From Opacimonas sp014872805 (GTDB lineage Bacteria > Pseudomonadota > Gammaproteobacteria > Enterobacterales > Alteromonadaceae): a DNA stretch of 64,000 nt. The notes below the pieces were generated by a model. It searched no databases and was not told the DNA's origin. It was given only the letters and a program-made list of their open reading frames with translations. Numbering within the stretch: position 1 is the first letter of the stretch; each line of letters opens with the position of its first letter. The DNA is taken from positions 62,001 through 126,000 of the forward strand of contig WKFN01000012.1 in the NCBI GenBank assembly GCA_014872805.1, read 5' to 3'. Position numbers and translations under genes: made by a program. Positions 46,106 through 54,522 of the stretch are shown here, in pieces.

Positions 46106-46552
46106 TCAAAACCAACGCTCAGTAAATGATTTGTCTAGACTTTCAAACGCGGTTTTGAGGGTTTTTGCTAACTCTTTATATCTTGGCGGTTGTTTAGGTT
46201 GAGCGATGGTGACACCAGCTTGGCGCATTTTGGCCACAATCTCCCCGTGCCAAGCTCGCATGGCTGGCGGCAGTGGTTGATTGGCACGATGACCCAGCCA
46301 CAGTTGTCCCTGTAAAGGCAGACTGAAAAACAACCCTGCCATGGCCAGCGCTTGTGGCAAATAACTCATACCGTGATTATTCACCAATAGCACAAACGAA
46401 AAAATGCCTAATCCGGGTAATACTTTATAACCGAACTGCGTCGCACTGATGACGCGACACTCGGGAAAGATCGCAAATAACTCTTTGCGCATGGGCCAAG
46501 TTTTCATGTATTGATGGCCATCTTTTACCATAGCGGCAAGGGATACTGACAT
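46106..46552 (-). CDS. yfbV: UPF0208 membrane protein YfbV
   Basis: 148-aa conserved membrane protein with two hydrophobic segments in the middle (around VLPGLGIFSFVLLV and ALAMAGLFFSLPLQG). Family features are GHQYMKTWP near the N-terminus and the C-terminal LAKTLKTAFESLDKSF. E. coli YfbV has been linked to limiting Ter macrodomain constraint on chromosome positioning; its role here is inferred. ATG 46552 follows GAGG. Confidence 0.92.
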   Translation of the reverse strand: MSVSLAAMVKDGHQYMKTWPMRKELFAIFPECRVISATQFGYKVLPGLGIFSFVLLVNNHGMSYLPQALAMAGLFFSLPLQGQLWLGHRANQPLPPAMRAWHGEIVAKMRQAGVTIAQPKQPPRYKELAKTLKTAFESLDKSFTERWF

Positions 46553-46643
46553 GTGATACCTCAATTGTGGTTAGCAATTAAGCAAATTCTACTAAAAAAA
46601 TTCAATTACGTTAATATACGCGGAATATTTATGCGAAGTTCGA

Positions 46644-46693
46644 TAATTACTAGTTGAATCTTTAAAGTTTAGCACAATATAAACTAGTAATTA
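46644..46693. promoter_or_regulatory. inverted repeat bracketing the trxB promoter
   Basis: TAATTACTAGTT (46644-46655) and AACTAGTAATTA (46682-46693) are perfect 12-bp inverted copies separated by 26 bases. The left arm overlaps the candidate -35 and the right arm overlaps the -10. Confidence 0.75.
46654..46683 (+). promoter_or_regulatory. candidate trxB promoter
   Basis: TTGAAT (46654-46659), an 18-base spacer and TATAAA (46678-46683), 47 bases before the ATG. Confidence 0.55.
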
Positions 46694-46730
46694 CATTTAC
46701 CAAGGCTTTGCGCCTAGACTGGAGATATCA

Positions 46731-47687
46731 ATGTCAGAAGCAAGACACGTTAAACTGCTAATTTTGGGTTCAGGACCAGCTGGATACGCCGCTGCTGTCT
46801 ATGCCGCTCGTGCAAATCTCAATCCAGTATTGTTAACCGGTATGCAACAAGGTGGCCAGCTGACCACCACCACAGAGGTTGAAAACTGGCCGGGTGATCC
46901 AGAGGGCCTAACCGGTCCAGATTTGATGGTGCGTATGCAACAACACGCTGAAAAATTTGATACTGAGATCATTTTCGACCACATTCACACCACTGATTTT
47001 TCTAAGCGTCCCTTTACATTAACTGGTGATGCCGGCACTTATACTTGCGATGCATTGATCATTGCTACCGGTGCATCGGCCAAATATCTCGGCCTAGAGT
47101 CAGAGACTGCGTTCATGGGTAAAGGGGTTTCAGCATGTGCCACATGCGACGGTTTCTTCTATCGCAATCAGAAAGTGGCGGTGGTCGGCGGTGGTAATAC
47201 GGCTGTTGAAGAAGCACTTTATCTTTCGAATATTGCTTCAGAAGTGCATGTGATACACCGTCGTGATAGCTTCCGTAGTGAAAAAATCCTTGCCGACCGT
47301 CTGTTAGACAAAGCCAAAAACGGTAATGTGGTCTTACATTACAACCGAACGTTAGACGAAGTCCTTGGTGATGACATGGGCGTGACGGGTATCCGCATCA
47401 AGGATACACAGTCTGATGCAACCGAAGAAGTAGAAGTAATGGGTTTATTTATCGCTATCGGTCATCAACCTAACACGAGTATCTTTGAAGGCCAATTGGA
47501 TATGAAAGACGGCTATATTACCGTCAACTCAGGTACCGAAGGAAACGCAACGCAAACCAGTGTGCCAGGTGTATTTGCTGCGGGCGATGTCTCTGACCAT
47601 ATTTATCGCCAAGCGATAACCTCTGCGGGAACAGGCTGTATGGCAGCACTAGACGCTGAGAAATTCCTCGACGCGCTCGACGACTAA
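46731..47687 (+). CDS. trxB: thioredoxin reductase
   Basis: 318-aa FAD/NADPH enzyme keeping thioredoxin reduced. The FAD motif is GSGPAGYAAAVYAARA, the redox-active motif is C136-A-T-C139 (CATCDGFFYR), the NADPH motif is VGGGNTAVEEALYL and the C-terminal FAD motif is GVFAAGDVSD. TGGAGA lies before ATG 46731. It precedes aat as in E. coli, though cydDC, which intervenes there, is absent. Confidence 0.98.
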   Translation: MSEARHVKLLILGSGPAGYAAAVYAARANLNPVLLTGMQQGGQLTTTTEVENWPGDPEGLTGPDLMVRMQQHAEKFDTEIIFDHIHTTDFSKRPFTLTGDAGTYTCDALIIATGASAKYLGLESETAFMGKGVSACATCDGFFYRNQKVAVVGGGNTAVEEALYLSNIASEVHVIHRRDSFRSEKILADRLLDKAKNGNVVLHYNRTLDEVLGDDMGVTGIRIKDTQSDATEEVEVMGLFIAIGHQPNTSIFEGQLDMKDGYITVNSGTEGNATQTSVPGVFAAGDVSDHIYRQAITSAGTGCMAALDAEKFLDALDD

Positions 47688-47722
47688 ACCAACTAAGGCA
47701 GCACTTCGCTGCCTTTTTTATT

Positions 47723-48484
47723 ATGATTGAACTCCCTTTATTAACACCGCATGATATTGCCTTTCCTGATATTGAGCTTGCCTTAGAGGAACCCAATGGT
47801 TTACTGGCCTTTGGTGGTGATTTGTCCTGTGCCCGTTTGCGCAATGCCTATCGTTTAGGGATTTTTCCTTGGTATAGCAAAGGCGAGCCTATTTTGTGGT
47901 GGTCACCAGATCCACGAGCCATCATCACGTACGAGCGTTTTCACATCAGTAAATCTTTGCGCAAGTGGCTAAACAAACACTCATATAGAGTGACCGTTAA
48001 TAACGCTTTTGACGAGGTCATTAGGGCCTGTAGCAGTATCCCGCGCAGGCCTATCAAACACGAGGATGGCACTGAATCAACCAATGGTGTTTGGATCAAT
48101 GCCAATATGGTATCAGCATACAAAGCGTTGCATCGAGATGGTGCAGCACATTCCATTGAAGTCTGGGACGACAATCAGCTAGTCGGCGGCTTATATGGTG
48201 TCTGTATTGGTAATGTATTTTGTGGAGAATCGATGTTTCACAAACGCACAAATGCGTCTAAACTTGCTTTTGTGACTTTAGTTCAGTATTGTCAAACACA
48301 GGGGATCCACTTTATCGACTGCCAACTCGAAAATCCATATTTACAAAGCTTTGGCTGCTACACAATTCCGCGCGATGAATTTCAGCTACGACTGCAACAT
48401 GCTTATGCAACGCCCTACTCTGAGGATATTTGGCAGCCTCGTGAGTTAGCCCCTGTCTCCCTAACCTATTGGAATGTATCATGA
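47723..48484 (+). CDS. aat: leucyl/phenylalanyl-tRNA-protein transferase
   Basis: 253-aa N-end-rule transferase adding Leu/Phe to proteins with N-terminal Lys/Arg and thereby marking them for ClpS-ClpAP. Signatures are GLLAFGGDLS, YRLGIFPWYS, PILWWSPDPRA and GGLYGVCIGNVFCGESMF. Its TGA overlaps the bpt ATG (ATGA), so both transferases are translationally coupled. Confidence 0.97.
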   Translation: MIELPLLTPHDIAFPDIELALEEPNGLLAFGGDLSCARLRNAYRLGIFPWYSKGEPILWWSPDPRAIITYERFHISKSLRKWLNKHSYRVTVNNAFDEVIRACSSIPRRPIKHEDGTESTNGVWINANMVSAYKALHRDGAAHSIEVWDDNQLVGGLYGVCIGNVFCGESMFHKRTNASKLAFVTLVQYCQTQGIHFIDCQLENPYLQSFGCYTIPRDEFQLRLQHAYATPYSEDIWQPRELAPVSLTYWNVS

Positions 48485-49182
48485 AGTTTGGCCTCACGTC
48501 ACATTTCCCTTGTAGTTACCTCGCCGACAGGGAAGAGCGCCTATTGGTGCATGTGGGCGAAGCTCAAGAAGGCATGGTTTATGATAAGCTTATACAAGCT
48601 GGCTTTCGCCGCAGTGGCGAGCAAATCTATCGCCCGCACTGTGCTCGATGTAATGAGTGTAAAGCCATCAGAATTAATCTTGCCAAATACACTCCTTCGC
48701 GCAGCCAAAAAAGGCTCATTAACAAAAATAAAGACTTAAATATGTTCTGGCGTGCCAGTGAAGACATCAACCTAACGGATTATTTCCCACTCTATGCCGA
48801 TTATATTAGCGAGAGACATCGTGATGGCAGTATGTTTCCTCCTGATTTGAACAGCTTCTTAACATTCAATCAATGCGCGTGGCGCCAGCCTTACTTTTTG
48901 GAGGCGTGGTTGGATAATCGTCTAGTGGCTGTCGCGATCACGGACAAAGTGGCAAACGGATTATCCGCATTTTATACGTTTTTTGCTCCTGACTTAGATA
49001 AACGCTCTTTGGGTGGTTATATGATTTTGGCACAAATTAACCAAGCGCTACAGCTCGGATTACCGTATTTATATTTGGGTTATTACATCAACCAATGCGA
49101 CAAAATGAATTACAAAACACAATACTCAGGCTATGAGTGGTTTAATGGTGAATATTGGTCTGATGAATCTCTCACGCGCTAA
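48481..49182 (+). CDS. bpt: aspartate/glutamate leucyltransferase Bpt
   Basis: 233-aa member of the arginyltransferase-like family; in Vibrio vulnificus Bpt adds Leu to proteins with N-terminal Asp/Glu. The Cys motif HCARCNECKAIRI, the segment FYTFFAPDLDKRSLG and the late LYLGYYINQCDKMNYK match the family. ATG 48481 overlaps the aat stop; an earlier TTG-type extension inside aat was rejected. Specificity is inferred from the family. Confidence 0.94.
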   Translation: MKFGLTSHFPCSYLADREERLLVHVGEAQEGMVYDKLIQAGFRRSGEQIYRPHCARCNECKAIRINLAKYTPSRSQKRLINKNKDLNMFWRASEDINLTDYFPLYADYISERHRDGSMFPPDLNSFLTFNQCAWRQPYFLEAWLDNRLVAVAITDKVANGLSAFYTFFAPDLDKRSLGGYMILAQINQALQLGLPYLYLGYYINQCDKMNYKTQYSGYEWFNGEYWSDESLTR

Positions 49183-49199
49183 ATTAACAAAAGTATTAC

Positions 49200-49228
49200 T
49201 TTACATATGAGTGAGTTTTCTGTATCTT
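49200..49228 (+). promoter_or_regulatory. candidate infA promoter
   Basis: TTTACA (49200-49205), a 17-base spacer and TATCTT (49223-49228), 40 bases before the infA start. Confidence 0.45.
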
Positions 49229-49268
49229 CTGCGCGTTATTTTTGAGCAAATAAAGGTTTCTAAACTAG

Positions 49269-49487
49269 ATGGCAAAAGAAGATTGTATTGAAATGGAAGG
49301 CACAGTGTTAGATACACTGCCAAACACTATGTTTCGTGTTGAATTAGAAAACGGACACGTGGTAACTGCCCACATTTCAGGTAAGATGCGCAAGAACTAC
49401 ATTCGTATCTTAACCGGTGACAAAGTCACCGTAGAAATTACGCCATACGACCTCAGCAAAGGGCGCATTATTTACCGCGCACGTTAA
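49269..49487 (+). CDS. infA: translation initiation factor IF-1
   Basis: 72-aa S1-type OB-fold protein binding the A site of the 30S subunit. The sequence MAKEDCIEMEGTVLDTLPN and the ending LSKGRIIYRAR are nearly those of E. coli. It lies between bpt and the convergent clpA; the serW tRNA found near here in E. coli is not present. Confidence 0.98.
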   Translation: MAKEDCIEMEGTVLDTLPNTMFRVELENGHVVTAHISGKMRKNYIRILTGDKVTVEITPYDLSKGRIIYRAR

Positions 49488-49521
49488 TTGCAAACACCTT
49501 AGTTGCAAACATATTGATTCC

Positions 49522-49548
49522 AAAAAAAGAGGCTTAAGCCTCTTTTTT
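49522..49548. terminator. bidirectional terminator between infA and clpA
   Basis: A palindrome centred at 49535/49536, with AAGAGGC pairing to GCCTCTT, flanked by an A-run on the left and a T-run on the right, so it works on both strands. It touches the clpA stop codon. Confidence 0.95.
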
Positions 49549-51826
49549 ATTCCTTCTCAACCGTCGCCGCTGCCTTTGGCAACTCTTGTGGCTTGAAAGT
49601 AAACATTAGCTCGTTTTTCTTCAGATCAACCTTAACTGAACCGCCGTTCGCTAAACCACCGAACAGTAACTCATTGGCTAATTCTTTCTTAAGCTTATCT
49701 TGAATCAAACGTCCCATGGGGCGTGCACCCATGGCTTTGTCATATCCTTCTTCAGCAAGCCATTCTCGAGCTTTACTCGTAACTTCTAGGGACACACCTT
49801 TGGTATCTAATTGTGCTTGGAGCTCAATTAAGAATTTATCTACTACTTGCAAGATGACATCTTGCGTCAAGTGATTGAACCAAATAATGCCATCTAAGCG
49901 ATTGCGAAATTCTGGTGAGAATACCTTGTTGATCTCGCTCAGCGCATCATGTGAGTGGTCTTGTTGCTTAAAGCCAATGGATTTACGTACGGTTGCTTGT
50001 ACCCCAGCATTGGTGGTCATGACTAAGACAACATTACGAAAATCCACCTTGCGGCCGTTATTATCGGTTAAGGTGCCGTGATCCATCACTTGCAACAAGA
50101 TGTTGTAGATGTCGCTGTGTGCCTTCTCAATTTCATCAAGAAGCACTACAGAATATGGGTTTTTGATCACAGCATCCGTTAACAAACCACCTTGGTCAAA
50201 ACCAACATAACCGGGAGGTGCACCAATCAAGCGTGATACCGCATGACGCTCCATGTACTCAGACATATCGAAGCGCACCAACTCCACGCCCATTATTTTG
50301 GCAAGCTGAGCCGTGACTTCAGTCTTACCCACACCGGTTGGACCAGCAAATAAGAACGAACCAATCGGTTTTGCTTCATTGCCTAACCCCGAGCGAGACA
50401 AATGAATCGCATCGGTTAACGTAGTAATCGCATCATCTTGGCCAAACACCACCATCTTGAGGTTGCGCTTAAGGTTTTTGAGCACCTCCATATCCGATGC
50501 GGAAACGGATTTTTCAGGGATCCGAGCGATTTTGGCAATGATTTTTTCAATTTCTAAATCAGTAATCTCAGAAGGACGTTTGTCATCCGGCATTAAGCGC
50601 AAACTAGCCCCGGCTTCGTCCATTACGTCAATAGCTTTGTCTGGCAAGTGTCTGTCATTAATATACTTGGCGGATAATTCTGCGGCTGCTTTAAGGGCTT
50701 TTTGTGTGAACTTCACACTATGGTGCTCTTCATAACGCGATTTGAGTCCCATCAATATCTTCGTAGTATCTTCAACGCTTGGTTCAACGACATCAATTTT
50801 CTGGAAACGTCTGGCCAGTGCTCGGTCTTTTTCAAAGATACTTTGATATTCTTGATAAGTAGTCGACCCAACGCAGCGCAGCTCGCCACTGGAAAGTTTA
50901 GGCTTGAGTAGGTTCGATGCGTCCATCACCCCACCTGAGGCGGCTCCAGCACCGATAATGGTATGGATCTCATCAATAAATAAAATAGCATTTTTATCCT
51001 CTGTTAGCTCTTTTAAAATGCCTTTGAGGCGTTTTTCAAAGTCTCCGCGATATTTGGTACCGGCTAACAGCCCCCCTAAATCAAGAGAATAAACAGTCGC
51101 CGCTTGCATCACTTCAGGCACATCCTCATTAACGATACGGTACGCTAGCCCTTCAGCAATCGCCGTTTTACCGACTCCGGCCTCGCCAACAAGCAATGGA
51201 TTATTTTTGCGTCGACGGCACAATATCTGAATGGTGCGCTCAACTTCATGATCGCGACCAATTAAAGGGTCAATCTTGCCTTCTCTTGCGGTTGAGTTCA
51301 GGTTTGTCGTGTACTTCGACAGCATCGAAGAATCTTCATCGTCCTCAACAGCCTCTGTTTGTGGCTCATTGATGGATGGCTCTTCATCTTTCTTGGTTAC
51401 ACCGTGGGAAATAAAATTGACCACATCCAATCGCGTGACGTCTGATTTCTTTAATATGTAAACAGCTTGAGATTCTTGTTCGCTAAAAATGGCAACCAAT
51501 ACATTAGCACCGGTCACTTCTCCTTTACCTGAGGATTGCACATGGAACACTGCGCGTTGCAATACGCGTTGAAAGCCTAATGTCGGCTGAGTTTCACGCT
51601 CATTCTCGGCATCATCTAACATCAGAGGCGTGGTGTCTTTGACAAAATCAGTCAGTTCTTGTTTGATGGTATCCAAATCAGCACCACAGGCTTTCAAAGC
51701 CTCTAATGCTGCTGGATTATCCAACAACGCTAACAACAAGTGTTCAACCGTCATAAACTCGTGGCGATGTTGACGCGCGAAGATAAATGCCTCGTTGAGC
51801 GTTTGTTCCAAATCTTTGTTTAACAT
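49547..51826 (-). CDS. clpA: ATP-dependent Clp protease ATP-binding subunit ClpA
   Basis: 759-aa Hsp100 unfoldase partnering ClpP. An N-terminal double Clp repeat (about residues 1-145) docks ClpS. The two AAA domains have Walker A motifs GEAGVGKT and GPTGVGKT, and the second carries VLLDEIEKAHSDI. It is 34 bases downstream of clpS on the same strand. Confidence 0.98.
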   Translation of the reverse strand: MLNKDLEQTLNEAFIFARQHRHEFMTVEHLLLALLDNPAALEALKACGADLDTIKQELTDFVKDTTPLMLDDAENERETQPTLGFQRVLQRAVFHVQSSGKGEVTGANVLVAIFSEQESQAVYILKKSDVTRLDVVNFISHGVTKKDEEPSINEPQTEAVEDDEDSSMLSKYTTNLNSTAREGKIDPLIGRDHEVERTIQILCRRRKNNPLLVGEAGVGKTAIAEGLAYRIVNEDVPEVMQAATVYSLDLGGLLAGTKYRGDFEKRLKGILKELTEDKNAILFIDEIHTIIGAGAASGGVMDASNLLKPKLSSGELRCVGSTTYQEYQSIFEKDRALARRFQKIDVVEPSVEDTTKILMGLKSRYEEHHSVKFTQKALKAAAELSAKYINDRHLPDKAIDVMDEAGASLRLMPDDKRPSEITDLEIEKIIAKIARIPEKSVSASDMEVLKNLKRNLKMVVFGQDDAITTLTDAIHLSRSGLGNEAKPIGSFLFAGPTGVGKTEVTAQLAKIMGVELVRFDMSEYMERHAVSRLIGAPPGYVGFDQGGLLTDAVIKNPYSVVLLDEIEKAHSDIYNILLQVMDHGTLTDNNGRKVDFRNVVLVMTTNAGVQATVRKSIGFKQQDHSHDALSEINKVFSPEFRNRLDGIIWFNHLTQDVILQVVDKFLIELQAQLDTKGVSLEVTSKAREWLAEEGYDKAMGARPMGRLIQDKLKKELANELLFGGLANGGSVKVDLKKNELMFTFKPQELPKAAATVEKE

Positions 51827-51860
51827 ATAAAATGCTACCTCTTTTGCTGACGCAATATGA

Positions 51861-52181
51861 TTATGCGCGTTCCATTGAACACATCAGTGGATGCTGATGC
51901 TTACGTGCATATTCGTTAACTTGCATGACTTTGGTCTCTGCAATCTCCGCAGTAAAAACCCCACATACGGCTTTACCGCGATAATGTACTGTGAGCATGA
52001 TTTGATTAGCTTGTTCTGTGTTCATTCGAAAAAATTTGACCAAAACGCTAACTACAAAGTCCATCGGCGTGTAATCGTCATTATTTAAAATGACTTTGTA
52101 CATCGGCGGCGGTTGGGTCTTCTGACGCTCGTCTTCGAGCAGTTTTTCGCCGTCTAAGATGGTCGTATTATCTTTACTCAT
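51861..52181 (-). CDS. clpS: ClpAP adaptor ClpS
   Basis: 106-aa N-recognin delivering N-degron substrates to ClpAP. The binding-pocket region YKVILNNDDYTPMDFVV and the Met-containing LTVHYRGKAVCG are conserved. AAAGG precedes the ATG. Together with aat and bpt across the terminator, it completes the N-end-rule pathway in under 5 kb. Confidence 0.97.
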   Translation of the reverse strand: MSKDNTTILDGEKLLEDERQKTQPPPMYKVILNNDDYTPMDFVVSVLVKFFRMNTEQANQIMLTVHYRGKAVCGVFTAEIAETKVMQVNEYARKHQHPLMCSMERA

Positions 52182-52253
52182 ACCTTTAATATAATACCTA
52201 TCGACAGTTTTTCATCTATTAATGAGAAAATAATTTTTTATTGGTTCATAAAC

Positions 52254-52277
52254 TTGACATAACGCAAGTCAACTGAC
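52254..52277 (+). promoter_or_regulatory. weak candidate promoter upstream of cspD
   Basis: A consensus TTGACA (52254-52259) faces cspD, but no good -10 lies at 16-18 bases. TTGAC and GTCAA (about 52268-52272) form a short dyad here. The long leader to 52427 shows no other named element. Confidence 0.25.
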
Positions 52278-52426
52278 TACTTTTAAGGTAGGTTTTGCGG
52301 AATTTTACTGGCTTTGCAGACGTTTTCGCTCAACCTTGGCACTATCCTATATCATATTCAGTCGTTTTTATAGTCATAGTGGAGGCATTCAATCACATCG
52401 AAGAAAAGGCATAGAGGAACAGGGGT

Positions 52427-52645
52427 ATGGCGCTTGGCAAAGTAAAGTGGTTCAACAACGCTAAAGGTTTCGGCTTCATCGTCCCCGAAGACGGTGGTGA
52501 AGATATATTTGCTCATTATTCAACAATAAAGATGGATGGATACCGTTCTTTAAAGGCAGGACAGGAAATCACTTTTGATGTCGCACAAGGGCCGAAAGGC
52601 TTGCATGCAGAAAACATTGCCTTAAATCAGGATTCTGAACGATAG
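52427..52645 (+). CDS. cspD: cold-shock-domain protein CspD
   Basis: 72-aa cold-shock-fold protein. The RNA-binding motifs are KGFGFI and DIFAHYS. GKVKWFNNAKGFGFI and AGQEITFDVAQGPKGLHA match CspD, a stationary-phase replication inhibitor in E. coli, rather than CspA. Divergent cspD/clpS is the usual arrangement. A terminator follows. Confidence 0.95.
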   Translation: MALGKVKWFNNAKGFGFIVPEDGGEDIFAHYSTIKMDGYRSLKAGQEITFDVAQGPKGLHAENIALNQDSER

Positions 52646-52664
52646 AAACTTGGTTGGAGTCGAG

Positions 52665-52694
52665 CAAAAAAGCAGGCAAATGTCTGCTTTTTTT
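52665..52694 (+). terminator. terminator of cspD
   Basis: AAAAAAGCAG and CTGCTTTTTT pair around a short loop, followed by T's to 52694. Confidence 0.9.
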
Positions 52695-52787
52695 ATGCTT
52701 CGAACAATATTTGTGAAGTGCATGGCACATATTCTACAAATCGGTACAATAGGACTTGTTTCATTCGATAACAAGCTTATCTAAAGT

Positions 52788-53321
52788 ATGATTGTGTTGT
52801 TTAACAAACCCTTTGATGTGCTGTGCCAATTTTCGCCTCAGCCTGGCAAGCGCACATTAAAAGATTTTATTGATGTACCCAATGTCTACGCTGCTGGTCG
52901 ACTTGATCGCGACAGTGAGGGATTGTTGGTACTCACCGATGATGGTGCATTGCAACATCGCATTACCCACCCTAAAAAGAAAATGAGCAAAGAATATTGG
53001 GTTCAAGTAGAAGGTGAGATTGGCTCTCAAGCAATCGAACAACTATCGTCGGGCGTTCAATTAAAAGATGGTCTCACACTGCCAGCAAATGTCAGCGCAA
53101 TGGCTGCTCCAAATGTCTGGGAACGACACCCGCCAATTAGAGAGCGCAAATCCATCCCAACGTCATGGATAAAAATCGTCTTAAAAGAAGGACGTAATCG
53201 CCAAGTCCGGCGGATGACGGCTGCAGTGGGCCATCCTACATTACGTTTGATTCGCTACCGTATTGGCAGCTGGACAATTGATACAGTTGAACACGGTCAA
53301 TATCAAATATTCGATAATTAA
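52788..53321 (+). CDS. rluE: 23S rRNA pseudouridine 2457 synthase RluE
   Basis: 177-aa RsuA-family pseudouridine synthase without the usual N-terminal S4 domain, as in RluE. The catalytic Asp lies in AGRLDRDSEGLLVLT; the second motif is LKEGRNRQVRRMTAAVGHPTL. The rluE-mnmA-hflD-purB order is shared with E. coli, where nudJ intervenes. Confidence 0.95.
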   Translation: MIVLFNKPFDVLCQFSPQPGKRTLKDFIDVPNVYAAGRLDRDSEGLLVLTDDGALQHRITHPKKKMSKEYWVQVEGEIGSQAIEQLSSGVQLKDGLTLPANVSAMAAPNVWERHPPIRERKSIPTSWIKIVLKEGRNRQVRRMTAAVGHPTLRLIRYRIGSWTIDTVEHGQYQIFDN

Positions 53322-53394
53322 GCCGGTGATTCACTGACAAAAAAATGCTAAACTATCACCGTTTTAAACGACCATAGTAATTACGTTAACTGAC

Positions 53395-54522
53395 ATGCAG
53401 AACACTTCTCAAAACGAAGCACTACCATCCACTGAAAACACCAAAGTCATCGTCGGCATGTCAGGCGGTGTCGACTCCTCAGTGTCTGCATTTTTGCTCA
53501 AAGAGGCCGGTTATCAGGTCGAAGGCGTCTTTATGAAAAACTGGGAAGAAGATGACAACGACGAGTACTGTGCCGCAGCTGAAGATTTAGCCGATGCTCA
53601 AGCGGTTGCTGATAAATTAGGCATCGAGCTGCACACGATTAATTTTGCTGCCGAATATTGGGACAATGTATTTGAGTATTTTTTAAGAGAATACAAAGCG
53701 GGTCGCACCCCAAACCCCGATATCATGTGCAACAAAGAAATTAAGTTCAAAGCCTTTTTGGAATTCGCCGCTGAAGATTTAGGCGCGGATTACATCGCCA
53801 CAGGTCATTATGTGCAACGTCGCGACATCGACGGCAATACTCAAATGATCAGAGGGTTAGATCAAAACAAAGACCAAAGTTATTTTTTGTATACCTTGAG
53901 TCATGAGCACGTCCGTAAAACCCTATTTCCAATCGGGCATTTAGAAAAACCAGAAGTGCGACGCATCGCAGAAGCACAAGGGCTGGTGACACATGACAAA
54001 AAAGACTCAACCGGGATCTGGTTTATCGGTGAACGCAAATTCAAAGATTTTTTAGCACAATATCTGCCTGCCCAACCAGGGCCTATTGTGACAGCAGAAG
54101 GTGAGTCCATCGGTGAACATCAAGGGTTGATGTATCACACTTTAGGTCAGCGCAAAGGATTACTCATTGGCGGCACCAAAGAACACGGCGATGAGCCTTG
54201 GTATGTGGTGGACAAAGACGTGCCCAACAATACGCTCATCGTGGGTCAAGGTGCAAATCATCCGCGCTTATTCTCCAAAGGTCTCATTGCGAACCAATTG
54301 CATTGGGTAGATCGTAATGCCTTAACCGAACCAACGCGCATGACCGTCAAAACACGATATCGCCAACACGACATCAATTGTGTGGTTGAACCAACTGATA
54401 AAGATTGCGTAAACGTCATCTTTGATGAGCCACAAAAAGCCGTGACACCGGGACAATCCGCTGTATTTTACCAAGGCGACGTGTGCTTAGGAGGTGGTAT
54501 CATCGAGAGTTATATACGTTAA
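53395..54522 (+). CDS. mnmA: tRNA 2-thiouridylase MnmA with Cys-to-Trp change at the persulfide position
   Basis: 375-aa enzyme thiolating U34 of Lys, Glu and Gln tRNAs. The PP-loop motif GMSGGVDSSVSA and the nucleophile Cys (C112 in NPDIMCNKEIKF) are intact. The second catalytic Cys, C199 of E. coli in GICFIGERKF, is replaced: here the codon at 54019-54021 is TGG, giving GIWFIGERKF (W209). Everything else around it, including HTLGQRKGL and FDEPQKAVTPGQSAVFY, is well conserved. The gene is otherwise full length. It shares one base with hflD (TAATG). Confidence 0.95.
   Translation: MQNTSQNEALPSTENTKVIVGMSGGVDSSVSAFLLKEAGYQVEGVFMKNWEEDDNDEYCAAAEDLADAQAVADKLGIELHTINFAAEYWDNVFEYFLREYKAGRTPNPDIMCNKEIKFKAFLEFAAEDLGADYIATGHYVQRRDIDGNTQMIRGLDQNKDQSYFLYTLSHEHVRKTLFPIGHLEKPEVRRIAEAQGLVTHDKKDSTGIWFIGERKFKDFLAQYLPAQPGPIVTAEGESIGEHQGLMYHTLGQRKGLLIGGTKEHGDEPWYVVDKDVPNNTLIVGQGANHPRLFSKGLIANQLHWVDRNALTEPTRMTVKTRYRQHDINCVVEPTDKDCVNVIFDEPQKAVTPGQSAVFYQGDVCLGGGIIESYIR

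Noticed and set aside
49488..49546. A tRNA gene between infA and clpA, as serW in E. coli
   Set aside because: Only a bidirectional terminator is present; no cloverleaf can be drawn.
53328..53362. CGGTGAT and ATCACCG inverted repeat before mnmA as a terminator of rluE
   Set aside because: The stem is 7 bp with a loop of over 20 bases and only a short T-run, which is too weak to call.
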